Positions 57,101-62,641 of a DNA stretch of 64,000 bases are shown here, one piece after another. Source of the stretch: Zoroaster sp. YZ-2022 (lineage: Eukaryota; Echinodermata; Asteroidea; Forcipulatida; Zoroasteridae). A program made the translations under genes and the position numbers. The notes under the pieces are model-generated. The model was not told the DNA's origin, did no database searches, and saw only the letters and a list, made by a program, of their open reading frames with translations. Every line of letters begins with the position of its first letter. Position 1 is the first letter of the stretch. The stretch lies in contig CM055828.1 of NCBI GenBank assembly GCA_029582265.1, forward strand, positions 35,809,072 through 35,873,071. Direction: 5' to 3'.

Positions 57101-60100
57101 AAACTTAATCCGTAAACACAGGCAGCAAGCCTTTACGGTCATACCAAGGACAACCCACAGAGCGTAGTGTTTGGGACTCACAGCAGTCTCAGGGTAGGTT
57201 GCTTGATGTGGTTTGATGTTTGATTTTGCAGTAGTTATTTAACTAAAAACCACTGTTTGTATAGTTTCACTTTACTAGTGAGTACAGCCAACAGCTGTGT
57301 GGGTTGCGCAGTAATCAACCTTTGCTAGATGTTTCGTTTGGAATCAGATTTTTTTTTTCTTCTTGACAAATTTAAACAGGCAGATTTTTTTGGGTGAGGG
57401 TAACTAAAATCTAATGATTTATAAACTAATACCAGATTTGAGAGAAGATGTATTTGTTTAGGTGTATATTATCATTTCATCATAGCAAATTTGTACCAAA
57501 TTTCAAAAGACAGCAGTTGAAAGTTACTGAAGAAAAATAAAACGACCATTTTTCTTTCTCCAGCTTGAACATATTTTTTGTCTTGAACTGCCCAAGTACA
57601 TCAAACCAGTAATAAGCAACTTGCCCGTTGTCATGCTGTAAATTTATTAACTAGATCTGGCAAAGGTTCATGTCTCAAATCATTTGACAACTAATGGAAT
57701 GACATTAATCAAATCAAATTATACAATTTGGACACAGGATTTAATATTTACCTGGAAACTTAATCAAGATATATTGAATTAGTTTCTTGAAAATAAAGAC
57801 GTTTGTTTTTTAAGTAATGAAATTAATAATGTCACTTCTCTTTTATATTTAAACAAATAATTTAATAGTAGTCACTGTAAAATACAGTAAGTCAAATTAA
57901 GTGCACTATTACATTCTAGAAACTGCCATGGCCAAATAGATTTTGTTCTTTTCAGAGCTATTTAATACTCAAAAGAGAATTTCTACATATGGTGTCACCG
58001 CAAAGAGACTTTACTTAAAAAGATTTTCAGTGAAATAACGTAAAATCTTTTTGCTCCACAATTAATCAAATATTGACCAAATATGAAAAAAAAAAATTAG
58101 TCTGCATTTTTTTCCAACATGAATTTTTGTTCAATCATGCAACGGTGACTGGTGTGGTTTTATTTCTTGATACTGTGCATGTACCTTTTGTTCACCATTG
58201 TAAGCATGATGTGTGTGATGTTTCCACAGTCTGTGTTTCTCTTTCATTTGATGGCAAGGCTGGTCAGTGTTCATCTTTAAGTCCATTTGGAATCTTCTTT
58301 GTTTAGAAATCACAAATTTGTTCTAAATAATGTGGAAAAAGATCAAAATTAGGGTGTTTTCCATGATTATATGAATTAATTTTTTTTTAAATACATTTCA
58401 TTCGTCAAATTAGACTTTTTCTTCCATTTTTGTCTCGGTGTTAAACACTTTTAATGGTACATGTTTAATCGCGCCAACCCAATGGACTTGACTTTAAATG
58501 TTTTTGGTGAAGCTTTTCAATTATCCTGCCATTTTTTTCTGTGTATTTTTTTATTTTCCACCTTGTTTTCCTCTTCATTTTCAACAATCCTTTCGTCCCT
58601 ATGTTTTAGTAGCACACAAAATGGTCATGAACTAGATTTATTTCTGGATTCACTGAAATGTTAACTTCTCCAAAATGTTATTCCAAAATGTGGAATGCTA
58701 TCTTAAGGGGTGATATAATGCAGCTTGATTGCATAGCATGATGCCTGACCTTTACCCTTTGACCCTGAAGGTTCAGGCATGGGCAGTGGAATGAGTGGGA
58801 TGAACGGGCTTGGCTCTGGGTCCGCTTTCGGAGGTGGCCTCGGATCTGGAAATTCTAGCACGTCTGGACTGGACTTTAATGCTTTGACACAAGCCTACTC
58901 AGGAATCCAGCAGTATGCAGGTAAAGGGATAGTTAAGAAATTCACCCATACAAAAACAATTATGGGGAAAAAGGACAAAGCATAGTACCCTGTAGCACAC
59001 TCTAGTAGCAGAAGTGGGATTGGCTAATTATGTGCCACTCGGTTCAAAGCCCTCTTTACATGTATTTTTGTGATTCCAAAACATGCAGAGTGTAGAAGGT
59101 GTTATGTGCAAATTAACAATTTAAGGCTGCTTTATAACCTGCCTTGGTGTCAGTTGTTTGTTCCCTGGTCCAATCACTAGTTTCCCTCGTCCTTGTGTGT
59201 TGGACCAAAAATAGTGTGAAATCACCCCCATTTTTCCCCCATCTCTTTCACATCCACTTTAATGTCTACTTACCACTACTAAATGCTGTGAGTGTTTTGC
59301 AGTACATCGCACCCTTCTATTTATTGTGGGATGTTGTGTGAGAATTATTCACCTGCTTAAACTTGTTTAAACAAAAAAGCCATTATTCTGCATGATAAAG
59401 TGCTTGTTAGAATCAGTTAAGTGCATGTCGGTAACTTTTTAAATTTATTCCATTTAATGCAAATTTAACCCAAACCTTTTTCAATCTGACACTGAGATTA
59501 ATATTTGAGGTCAAATACCAACTGCATTTTCACATTAACTTATCAACATCGAAAACCTCAATTGTTTTAGTAGAAAATTGAAATCTGAAATGTTCTCTTT
59601 GTAGTAGTTACATGCAAACTTAAATTTCTACCTGAAAATGACAAACAATTCTATAAAACAAAGAAATAAGTTTTTAGGGCCATTTGAAAATGTCGGTCTA
59701 AACTTACTTATTTTGGTTTCACCAATCTTACTCTGATTCTTATTTCAGTCGTTGGATCTATATCTGTCCAATCTTGTCTGCGACTCCAAATTTGGTGAGA
59801 TGATAAAACACCAGTAAGAATCACAGATTTTAAGCCGGATATTTTTAAGTTCACCTATTTGTATTTTTATTCCAATCGACAGCACAATTCTCAAATGGGT
59901 TTGGAGCTAATTTCCAGCAGCAGACACTTAATACAAAACAGAAAGAAGGTAAAACCGTGTTAGTTTTGCACTCCTTTCCTTTATTTTGAAGGAAAATTGT
60001 TGGAATGTTTAAAGGGTCTATGAAATGCAATTTTTATGTAGATACATACATGTATATTTTAGCAAATATCCACGCTTCTGGGCAGTTTATAACACTGAGA

Positions 60101-62641
60101 GTAAAGTGAAGATTAAGTATCCTATTTAAATTTGTAAAACTTGTCATGCTTTTCCTTGATACATGAGGGCGCTGTTTGTGAAACAACAGGAGCTTGGTGA
60201 CATCACTGTAGCACTGAAAGAGCACAAAACCATGAACCTTGCCCGAGAAAACATTGGTTACCTCGATACATTTACGGATCGGTAGCCAAAATCTCAGTTA
60301 ACAAGACAATACACAAGATAACATTTAAGTGAACTTACTTTTGAAAAGATGAGAAACTCAGTCAGATTTAATTTACAAATCAACCATGAAGTTGCATCTG
60401 ATCCTGCAGTAACATGACATATTTGCTCATGAATATGCAAATTTCTATTAGCATATAAACCAAAACCAAACACCTGTGATTTGGCAATTAAAAGGTAGAA
60501 AAGTGATGTCAACATAAAAACAGTGGTTATGCATAGTGTGCTCAAGTCAAAATTCTCATTTCATAGTTTATGATGAATATTGAATTCTTTTAATCGGCTT
60601 CAATCAAGACTGGAATGTTTCCTCCTTTTGCCAGCAATTGTAGATTTAATTGATTATGCAAATTAACTTTGTAAAATTCAAAGAAACCTTGTTGGGTTTA
60701 AGAGGATTGTCAATAAAGACCTATTTCCTTTATCTTATCTTAGGTTGGGGGAAAAATACTAAGTAAATTAGGACTGGAACATTGAAGTCCATGTATAGTA
60801 GTTAACAAGATTACTGTTATTGGATTGCGTTATTTACAGAAGTTATAAAATCTATTTTTGTATTCTTTTATAATACTGCCTTCAGACTTCATTTATGACA
60901 TTCCACTTTCAAAATACCAGAAGAAAAAAATAATGTGTCCAGATCCTATATACATGTACCCTCATTACCTATGTAAGTGAATTAATGTTACCCAAATATT
61001 TTGGACCTTGTTGTTACCCCCCCAGGCCCTGATGGTGCCAATCTGTTTATCTACCACCTTCCACAAGAGTTTCAAGATCCAGACTTACTTCAGGCTTTTG
61101 CTCCATTTGGTAATGTCATCAGCGCCAAAGTATTCATTGATAAGAACACCAACCTTAGCAAGTGTTTTGGTTAGTAACATTCATGTCTCAGTTTTCTTTG
61201 TATCTTTCAAATCGTCGTGTCAGTGCAAAAACGTCGCATCTCCTAAAATAGCATTTAAATTACATTCAAGTTTGAACGTGCGCAAAAGGTCGTATCTCGC
61301 TTAAAATAGCCCGGATGTACACACAAAAACAATAGGCGCCGAGATACGACGTTTTTGGACGGCGCGTTTTCGTGCGAGATACGACGTTGTTGCAAAATCG
61401 AGATACGACATTTTTGCACCGACACGACGAAATATTCCTAATGTAATATCTCAGTTTAAAGGGACAGTATCGTCATGATCAACAGGGCATGGAATCGGAG
61501 TACTGGTTTTAGATTAACTCAGTGACTGAAAATAATACCCCACATGAGGTCATGTTGCTGCTGCTGCTGCATAGAGCCAGTAATTTTCAGTCACTGTGTT
61601 CATCTTCAATTAGGACACTAATTCTATGACCTGATTGACAGTCTGCTCTGATCATGATGATATTGTCACTTTATTAGTTATTTCAGTTTAATAAATGGCA
61701 AATACACAACAAGGTGAATTATCATTTCCCTATTGGTCAGTGGTCATTGAAAACTAGTCATTTATTATGGTGATTCATAGCTGCAGTGCCAAGAAACAAC
61801 ACAATATGCCAATGTTTCAAACATTATTGATATTATAGTACAACACATGTGTTCAATTCATAAAAGGCATGATACATCATTGTAATTTGGCAACCCATGT
61901 TCATTTCAACTCTCTGGTTTAAAGAAATAGCATTAACCCTAACCCCCTAGATATCCTGGCTAGGAACCTTCCTGAATCCTCCAAAATCCATCAGTGCACT
62001 TTTGGAAACATGCCCTTTTCTTCAAAATGCACCATGCGTTTTCGTTGATCTTCCATATTCAGCACTTATGGCCTGTACTTCTTGCCAGGTAGTAATTTTG
62101 TCCCATTTGAAGAGGTGAAAGTACCAGTTTCCAACAGTGCTGAATTTTCCCAAAAAAGTTCCCCTTAGAGGATTTTGCAGGATATGGGGTATTAGGGTTA
62201 AACTAATATGGGTTTTATCACAATACATGTACACTGTTAGTTCTCACGTTTTTGAGGGAAAAAAAACATTGCATGGTTTTATGGTTTTATTATACAACAG
62301 ACAGCAGCTTCTTGTAAATTTGACTAAACACTTACTGTTTTCTTGAAGAAGAAAGCTCTTCAGATGAAATCATTTGTCAGCATGATTTATACTTCACTGT
62401 TCTCCAAGTAAATTTGAGATAGTACCAAAGTTTTACTTTAACCTAAAAGATTAATTCCATTGCGGTAATTATTGTCTACCATTATAAGACATCTTATTTT
62501 CTATTGGTTATAACCACAGGCTTTGTAAGTTATGACAATCCAGTGTCAGCACAGGCATCCATCCAAGCCATGAATGGTTTCCAGATTGGAACCAAACGCC
62601 TTAAAGTCCAACTGAAGAGGTCAAAGGACAAACCATACTAA
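20713..62641 (+). CDS. CELF1/2: CELF1/CELF2-type RNA-binding protein (spliced gene, 5' end missing)
   Basis: Sixteen exons (20713-20795, 25554-25602, 27159-27287, 27868-27950, 29888-30016, 40865-40940, 42683-42790, 46189-46404, 50632-50697, 51482-51544, 54964-55035, 57122-57193, 58771-58920, 59883-59948, 61026-61169, 62520-62641) join in one frame. Domain order is half of RRM1, RRM2, a linker of about 295 residues, then RRM3. Signatures seen are [14 protein letters not shown] (RRM1), KLFVGM (RRM2 RNP2), [13 protein letters not shown] before RRM3, [10 protein letters not shown] (RRM3 RNP2) and KCFGFVSY (RRM3 RNP1). CELF proteins bind UGU/GU-rich RNA and control splicing, translation and mRNA decay in nucleus and cytoplasm. 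The linker is unusually rich in Gly, Ser, Asn and Met and is split into many symmetric exons. Exons 51482-51544 and 57122-57193 are less certain. Bruno paralogues are possible, but the pre-RRM3 motif favours the CELF1/2 branch. Confidence 0.93.
21154..21180. repeat. poly-T run of 27
   Basis: Uninterrupted T tract in the first intron after exon 20713-20795. It could be the tail of an antisense retroposed sequence, but no body is recognised. Confidence 0.85.
22206..22356. mobile_element. small inverted-repeat element (GGCCTTACGTTTTGA termini)
   Basis: AATCAATGTTATTGGCCTTA at 22206 is mirrored by TAAGGCCAAAAACATTGATT at 22337-22356, with the arms extending to GTTTGA and TCAAAAC. The loop is about 96 bp. 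It abuts the 54-bp array. Confidence 0.7.
22364..22687 (+). repeat. six-copy 54-bp array with splice-site-like motifs
   Basis: There are exactly six 54-bp units; the fifth has a few changes and the last ends TCCATTT. Each contains TTTATACTACAG followed 13 bases later by GGTTGGTAAGC, which look like a 3' and a 5' splice site around a 13-nt mini-exon. The unit length is a multiple of three, giving a fake repetitive ORF ([16 protein letters not shown]). Confidence 0.93.
23631..23704. repeat. 23-bp tandem repeat, three copies
   Basis: TTCTATCGTATACCAGCTAA followed by GCT, repeated three times. Confidence 0.92.
24676..25132. repeat. 457-bp foldback (long inverted repeat)
   Basis: The outer 30 bp are perfect inverted repeats: ATGACATAAAACACAATAAA then GGGGGCCACTTT on the left, mirrored by AAAGTGGCCCCC and TTTATTGTGTTTTATGTCAT on the right. 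Pairing continues inward with gaps through AATTTGAGTTGATT/AATCAACTCAAATT to GGACGGAAAAGTGAG facing TTTTTCCGTCC near 24900. It lies 421 bp upstream of exon 25554-25602. Confidence 0.9.
25554..25602 (+). CDS. CELF1/2: CELF exon: end of RRM1 (QMRPAD strand)
   Basis: This 49-nt exon follows a long pyrimidine tract ending TTTTTTTCAG and ends AACG|GTAAGT. It starts in phase 0 and ends in phase 1. It encodes [16 protein letters not shown], the last beta strand of RRM1 and the start of the RRM1-RRM2 spacer; PxQMxPAD is a CELF hallmark. The first codon happens to be ATG, so a transcript starting in the preceding intron could in principle begin translation here and lack RRM1. That is speculation. Confidence 0.93.
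26350..26471. repeat. 122-bp palindrome (GGGCCCAATTTCATGGC arms)
   Basis: Two arms of about 50 bp, GGGCCCAATTTCATGGC to CTTACGGCGC and back, surround a loop of about 20 bp. Hairpin-type MITE or cruciform-prone sequence in the intron between exons 25554 and 27159. Confidence 0.9.
27159..27287 (+). CDS. CELF1/2: CELF exon: first half of RRM2
   Basis: This 129-nt exon is phase 1-1, with acceptor ATCCGCAG|TA and donor AAAG|GTGAGG. It encodes [37 protein letters not shown] and ESEKSK. KLFVGM is RNP2 of RRM2, and [10 protein letters not shown] is the helix-1/strand-2 turn. The loop before RNP1 is rich in Glu and Lys, where vertebrate CELF1 has a Gly/Pro/Asp loop (from memory). Confidence 0.93.
27868..27950 (+). 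CDS. CELF1/2: CELF exon: RNP1 and helix 2 of RRM2
   Basis: This 83-nt exon has acceptor TCCTGTAG|CA and donor GGAG|GTATGA; it enters in phase 1 and leaves in phase 0. It encodes (A)[17 protein letters not shown] then [10 protein letters not shown]. The CAFVTF core of RNP1 is intact. The two residues before it read Ala-Ser across the exon junction, where the family usually has Lys/Arg-Gly. No alternative AG within reach restores a KG/RG reading in frame, so the change looks real unless there is a sequencing error. Confidence 0.92.
28299..28663. mobile_element. TTAA-target MITE, family 2, inverted
   Basis: This is the reverse-complement arrangement of 4456-4784. It ends GGGAGTTAGGG, then TTAA (28664-28667); the left target copy is AATAA. 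It lies in the RRM2 intron 27951-29887 and in a copy of the family-B repeat. Confidence 0.8.
29888..30016 (+). CDS. CELF1/2: CELF exon: end of RRM2 and start of linker
   Basis: This 129-nt exon is phase 0-0, with acceptor TTTATTCCCAG|GGC and donor GCG|GTAAGA. It encodes [32 protein letters not shown] and [19 protein letters not shown] is the last strand of RRM2, and the basic KEQKR segment after it is typical of CELF and of the region that helps RRM2 bind RNA. The Asn/Ser tail begins the divergent linker. Confidence 0.94.
31823..32432. mobile_element. TTAA-target MITE, family 3, with nested insertion
   Basis: TTAA (31819-31822), then AGGGACAATATCGTCA; it ends TGACAATACTGTCCCT, then TTAA (32433-32436). 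It carries an insertion with different inverted termini at 31983-32232. Confidence 0.87.
31983..32232. mobile_element. nested 250-bp inverted-repeat element
   Basis: The two ends are a perfect 23-bp inverted repeat: 31983-32005 contains CAATTTAGGGAACACCGG and 32210-32232 contains CCGGTGTTCCCTAAATTG. No ORF of note. Its superfamily is not clear because the target duplication cannot be fixed. Confidence 0.8.
33181..33431. mobile_element. hAT-type MITE with 8-bp target duplication
   Basis: The termini CAGCGGCGGC and GCCACCACTG are inverted repeats beginning CAG. They are flanked by an exact 8-bp duplication GTTATGAA (33173-33180 and 33432-33439). Eight-base duplications with CAG-type ends are typical of hAT elements. 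The interior is G-runs and C-runs with a duplicated GCTTAAATTTAAGGGG; no transposase. Confidence 0.85.
34041..35210. mobile_element. 1.17-kb element with GCAGGCATGAGAA termini
   Basis: CATGTGCAGGCATGAGAA at 34041 is mirrored by TTCTCATGCCTGCATGTG at 35193-35210. It holds the broken zinc-finger ORF (34682-34977), TCCGGATTTTTCCGG repeats near the left end, and a diverged tandem duplication (AAAATAGCTATCCTTTAAGG at about 34989; a variant at about 35110) near the right end. Confidence 0.68.
34682..34977 (+). pseudogene. broken BED-like zinc-finger ORF in a mobile element
   Basis: From ATG 34682 the frame reads [20 protein letters not shown], a Trp/Lys-rich [12 protein letters not shown], then [18 protein letters not shown]. 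The next expected piece, [18 protein letters not shown], is present but one frame away, and that frame stops at TGA 34975. Together these would make a Cx2C...Hx5H finger of the BED type often found at the N-terminus of hAT-like transposases and derived proteins. The shift and the lack of a catalytic domain mark it as a relic or captured fragment. The family is inferred from the pattern only. Confidence 0.5.
35255..35459. mobile_element. TTAA-target MITE, family 3, uninterrupted
   Basis: TTAA (35251-35254), then AGGGACAACATCGTCA; it ends CGTGACGATATTGTCCCT, then TTAA (35460-35463). At 205 bp it gives the uninterrupted form of the family. Confidence 0.88.
36545..36680. repeat. GC-rich repeat with interleaved palindromes
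   Basis: CAGCCCGCCTGCCAGGTAAA, CTGGCAGGCCCGGTAAAA and CAGCCCGGCTGGCGGGTAA are variants of one motif, followed by TTGGCCAGCAGCTGGCCAAA, a near-perfect palindrome. A GC island in AT-rich DNA, probably part of a repeat. Confidence 0.6.
39746..39787 (+). promoter_or_regulatory. X-box plus TATA promoter-like module
   Basis: GTTGCCTAGCAAC (39746-39758) fits the RFX X-box palindrome with a one-base spacer, and TATAAAAGG (39779-39787) is an optimal TATA box 20 bp further on. The next 50 bases are C/A-rich (CACCGACAGCTCAACTCCAG). No ORF begins right after; the next CELF exon, with an in-frame ATG, is at 40865. Function is inference. Confidence 0.4.
40865..40940 (+). CDS. CELF1/2: CELF exon: linker, Asn/Gln/Met-rich
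   Basis: This 76-nt exon follows TTTGAATAG and ends AGCAA|GTAAGT. It starts in phase 0 and ends in phase 1, switching the gene into the phase-1 run that continues to RRM3. It encodes [18 protein letters not shown] then SGMQQLA, like the NL...L-rich start of the CELF1/2 linker. It opens with an ATG about 1.05 kb downstream of a TATA-like motif, so it could be an internal start for an RRM3-only product. Confidence 0.85.
41500..41890. mobile_element. TIR element, AGTCTCCAGTTTCTGGTC family
   Basis: GTTAGGCC and AAAAAAAGTCTCC stand on the left, GACCAGAAACTGGAGACT and GGCCTTAC on the right. Internal GCCACCATACTTGGTATGTG is the inverted counterpart of CACAAAGTATGGTGGC in the 44743 copy. Confidence 0.72.
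42356..42460. repeat. CATT/CATC tetranucleotide microsatellite
   Basis: (ATTC)n changes into (ATCC)n and back to ATTC. It lies 222 bp upstream of the polyalanine exon. Confidence 0.97.
42683..42790 (+). CDS. CELF1/2: CELF exon: linker with 14-residue polyalanine
   Basis: This 108-nt exon is phase 1-1, with acceptor TTTAATTTCAG|CA and donor ACAG|GTGAGA. It encodes [12 protein letters not shown], then 14 alanines, then [10 protein letters not shown]. The alanines use a mix of GCA, GCT, GCG and GCC, which argues for an old, maintained tract, although five GCA codons are consecutive. CELF1/2 and Bruno linkers elsewhere also carry an Ala-rich patch near LAALAAA. The CAG repeat seen in another frame is only a shadow. 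Confidence 0.93.
44743..45375. mobile_element. TIR element, AGTCTCCAGTTTCTGGTC family
   Basis: The left end reads AATAAAAGTCTCCAGTTTCT; the right end has its complement AGAAACCAGAGACTTTTATT. A T-rich/A-rich body flanks the nested element 44989-45232. The same family lies at 41500-41890, and its right end at 9868-10008. Confidence 0.75.
44989..45232. mobile_element. TTAA-target MITE, family 4 (CCAGTT termini)
   Basis: TTAA (44985-44988), then CCAGTTTGCGTCGG; it ends CCGACGTGAACTGG, then TTAA (45233-45236). At 244 bp it is locally GC-rich compared with its surroundings and is nested in the TIR element 44743-45375. Confidence 0.83.
46189..46404 (+). CDS. CELF1/2: CELF exon: prion-like G/S/N/Q/F/Y linker cassette
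   Basis: This 216-nt exon is phase 1-1, with acceptor TTGTTCCAG|GT and donor CAAG|GTTAAA. It encodes 72 residues starting [11 protein letters not shown] and ending [13 protein letters not shown]. The middle is a degenerate repeat: [15 protein letters not shown], then [15 protein letters not shown], then GSFNNQ. Aromatic residues are spaced in Gly/Ser/Asn/Gln and there are almost no charges. This is the composition of prion-like, phase-separating segments. I do not recall such a block in vertebrate CELF proteins. The donor is weak (+3 T, +4 A), and reading into the intron gives a TAA at once, so retention would truncate the protein before RRM3. Confidence 0.87.
47370..48165 (+). repeat. UGU-rich minisatellite (TCTGTTTGTCTAGG units)
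   Basis: About 0.8 kb of variants of TCTGTTTGTCTAGG, TCTGTTTTTCTAGG and CTTGTTCTTGTCAGTC. On the sense RNA this gives dozens of UGUUUGU and UCUGU motifs, close to the UGUUUGUUUGU GU-rich element bound by CELF1. TTTTTCTAG|GT also resembles a 3' splice site and recurs. The repetitive ORFs here are translations of the repeat. Confidence 0.93.
49494..49758. mobile_element. TTAA-target MITE, family 2 subtype
   Basis: TTAA (49490-49493), then CCCTAACCCCCTAGG; it ends GGTTAGGG, then TTAA (49759-49762). The interior (TTCTGGCTAGGAACCTTCC; GAGGTGAAAGTACCAG) is shared with 61937-62197 and differs from the 4456 copy. Confidence 0.87.
49861..50270. mobile_element. TIR element (ATGAGCGTAAAGTCG termini)
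   Basis: CATTTGTGACCTGTTACAAC then GAAATGAGCGTAAAGTCG on the left is mirrored over about 40 bp by CGACTTTACGCTCATTTTG and ACAGGTCACATTTGT on the right. About 410 bp, no ORF. It lies 361 bp upstream of exon 50632-50697. Confidence 0.82.
50632..50697 (+). CDS. CELF1/2: CELF exon: linker, Ser/Asn-rich with GLLGLQALK
   Basis: This 66-nt exon is phase 1-1, with acceptor CAACTATACAG|GC and donor AAAAG|GTTGCA, the latter weak. It encodes [16 protein letters not shown] then GLQALK. The LLGLQALK part resembles the SLGALQTLAG motif in the vertebrate CELF1 linker, a useful family anchor in an otherwise low-complexity region. Confidence 0.83.
51482..51544 (+). CDS. CELF1/2: CELF exon: small linker cassette (probable)
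   Basis: This 63-nt open segment is phase 1-1, with acceptor CATTTTTAG|GG and donor ACAC|GTAGGT. It encodes [16 protein letters not shown] then HDPQT. It has more varied composition than its neighbours and no motif I recognise. Its last base is C, so the boundary codon before the next exon becomes CGA (Arg) when it is included and GGA (Gly) when it is skipped. Splice borders, frame and phase support it, but it could be a rare alternative exon. Confidence 0.6.
51792..52168 (-). mobile_element. tRNA-Leu-derived SINE, full length
   Basis: This starts with the (ATA)n tail at about 51792-51818 and continues with TATATAGCGCACGTATCCACC and CTCCCTGAGGGAGTATACAGC. It ends with a tRNA-like head at about 52070-52168 (CATTCGAACCCACAT; GACCATGGCACTCC). 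It lies in the intron between exons 51482-51544 and 54964-55035, antisense to the gene. Confidence 0.85.
53286..53360. repeat. 31-bp tandem repeat
   Basis: TCTCTGGCTAGCTTGTCAAC followed by ATTGTGTTTAG, two full copies and a partial third. Confidence 0.92.
54278..54345. repeat. SINE-tail-like fragment
   Basis: AATAATAAATAATAATAATG is followed by CTTATAAAGCGCCATC, which resembles the tail junction of the SINEs at 14946 and 51792, but no head is present. This is a weak assignment. Confidence 0.35.
54964..55035 (+). CDS. CELF1/2: CELF exon: linker, Gly/Met-rich
   Basis: This 72-nt exon is phase 1-1, with acceptor CACTTCACAG|GA after a good pyrimidine tract and donor TCAG|GTACAA. It encodes [15 protein letters not shown] then GFGVGGMS. 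The Ser-Gly-Met pattern repeats in exon 58771-58920 ([10 protein letters not shown]), so the two may derive from an internal exon duplication. Confidence 0.83.
55290..55645 (+). repeat. family-B dispersed repeat (plus)
   Basis: It begins AAGGTACAGGATTGGTCA and includes AAAGCTGATGATGG, AATTTTGTCTGAGATG and GCAATAAGCTTAAACTTCC. Related copies lie at about 53540-53870, 32460-32720, 28020-28298 and on both sides of the insert at 17343-17709. Confidence 0.65.
56768..57074. mobile_element. TTAA-target MITE, family 1, next to a CELF exon
   Basis: TTAA (56764-56767), then CCCTCCTACTA; it ends TAGTAGGAGGG, then TTCA (57075-57078), one base off the target. The interior repeats TTTTGACTG and its complement CAGTCAAAA. 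It ends 47 bp before exon 57122-57193 and could supply or disturb its branch-point region. Confidence 0.87.
57122..57193 (+). CDS. CELF1/2: CELF exon: polar linker cassette next to a MITE (tentative)
   Basis: This 72-nt open segment is phase 1-1, with acceptor AAACACAG|GC and donor CAGG|GTAGGT. It encodes [17 protein letters not shown] then WDSQQSQ. Frame and phase fit exactly, but the upstream 45 bases have no good pyrimidine tract. A TTAA-type MITE ends at 57074, 47 bp before the exon. The composition (Arg, Gln, Trp, Tyr) is unlike the Gly/Ser/Met neighbours. It could be a regulated or recently exonised cassette, or chance. Confidence 0.55.
58771..58920 (+). CDS. CELF1/2: CELF exon: Gly-rich linker to [17 protein letters not shown]
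   Basis: This 150-nt exon is phase 1-1, with acceptor GACCCTGAAG|GT and donor GCAG|GTAAAG. It encodes [33 protein letters not shown], then [17 protein letters not shown]. The last part is almost identical to the [14 protein letters not shown] motif upstream of RRM3 in vertebrate CELF1/2 and is the best single evidence for the subtype. Confidence 0.93.
59883..59948 (+). CDS. CELF1/2: CELF exon: short Gln/Phe spacer before RRM3
   Basis: This 66-nt exon is phase 1-1, with acceptor TCCAATCGACAG|CA and donor GAAG|GTAAAA. It encodes [16 protein letters not shown] then NTKQKE. The terminal QKE leading into GPDGANLF matches the vertebrate SQKEGPEGANLF join. Confidence 0.9.
61026..61169 (+). CDS. CELF1/2: CELF exon: first two thirds of RRM3
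   Basis: This 144-nt exon is phase 1-1, with acceptor TACCCCCCCAG|GC and donor TTTG|GTTAGT. It encodes [35 protein letters not shown] and [19 protein letters not shown] is RNP2 and KCFGFVSY, completed by the next exon, is RNP1. It is the most conserved exon in the window and the 144-nt size matches the vertebrate exon as I recall it. Confidence 0.97.
61212..61430. mobile_element. palindromic element with GAGATACGACG repeats
   Basis: TCGTCGTGTCAGTGCAAAAA at 61212 is mirrored by TTTTTGCACCGACACGACGA at the right end. Between them GAGATACGAC(G/A) or its complement occurs at least five times. CpG-rich compared with its surroundings. It begins 43 bp after the RRM3 exon donor. Confidence 0.8.
61460..61670. 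mobile_element. TTAA-target MITE, family 3, decayed right end
   Basis: TTAA (61456-61459), then AGGGACAGTATCGTCATG. The interior keeps TTTTCAGTCACTG. The right end reads GATATTGTCACTTTATT, with substitutions in the terminus and target. Confidence 0.8.
61937..62197. mobile_element. TTAA-target MITE, family 2 subtype
   Basis: TTAA (61933-61936), then CCCTAACCCCCTAG; it ends ATTAGGG, then TTAA (62198-62201). Near-identical interior to 49494-49758. It lies 322 bp upstream of the last coding exon. Confidence 0.87.
62520..62641 (+). CDS. CELF1/2: CELF last coding exon: RRM3 end and stop
   Basis: The coding part runs from acceptor AACCACAG|GC to the TAA at 62639-62641. It encodes [35 protein letters not shown] and KDKPY. 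The tail is the family-typical C-terminus. A GTATGT follows the stop by about 38 bases (62681), so a 3'UTR intron is possible but unproven. Confidence 0.97.

Larger units (their letters stand above)
55036..62519 (+). other. CELF introns of the 3' linker and RRM3
   Basis: These introns hold a family-B repeat copy (55290-55645), a TTAA element against exon 57122 (56768-57074), a TTAA element of the AGGGACA family (61460-61670), a palindromic element (61212-61430) and a TTAA element 322 bp before the last exon (61937-62197). A possible TIR pair, TCTATGAAATG at about 60018 and CATTTCATAG at about 60558, is weak. Confidence 0.6.
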
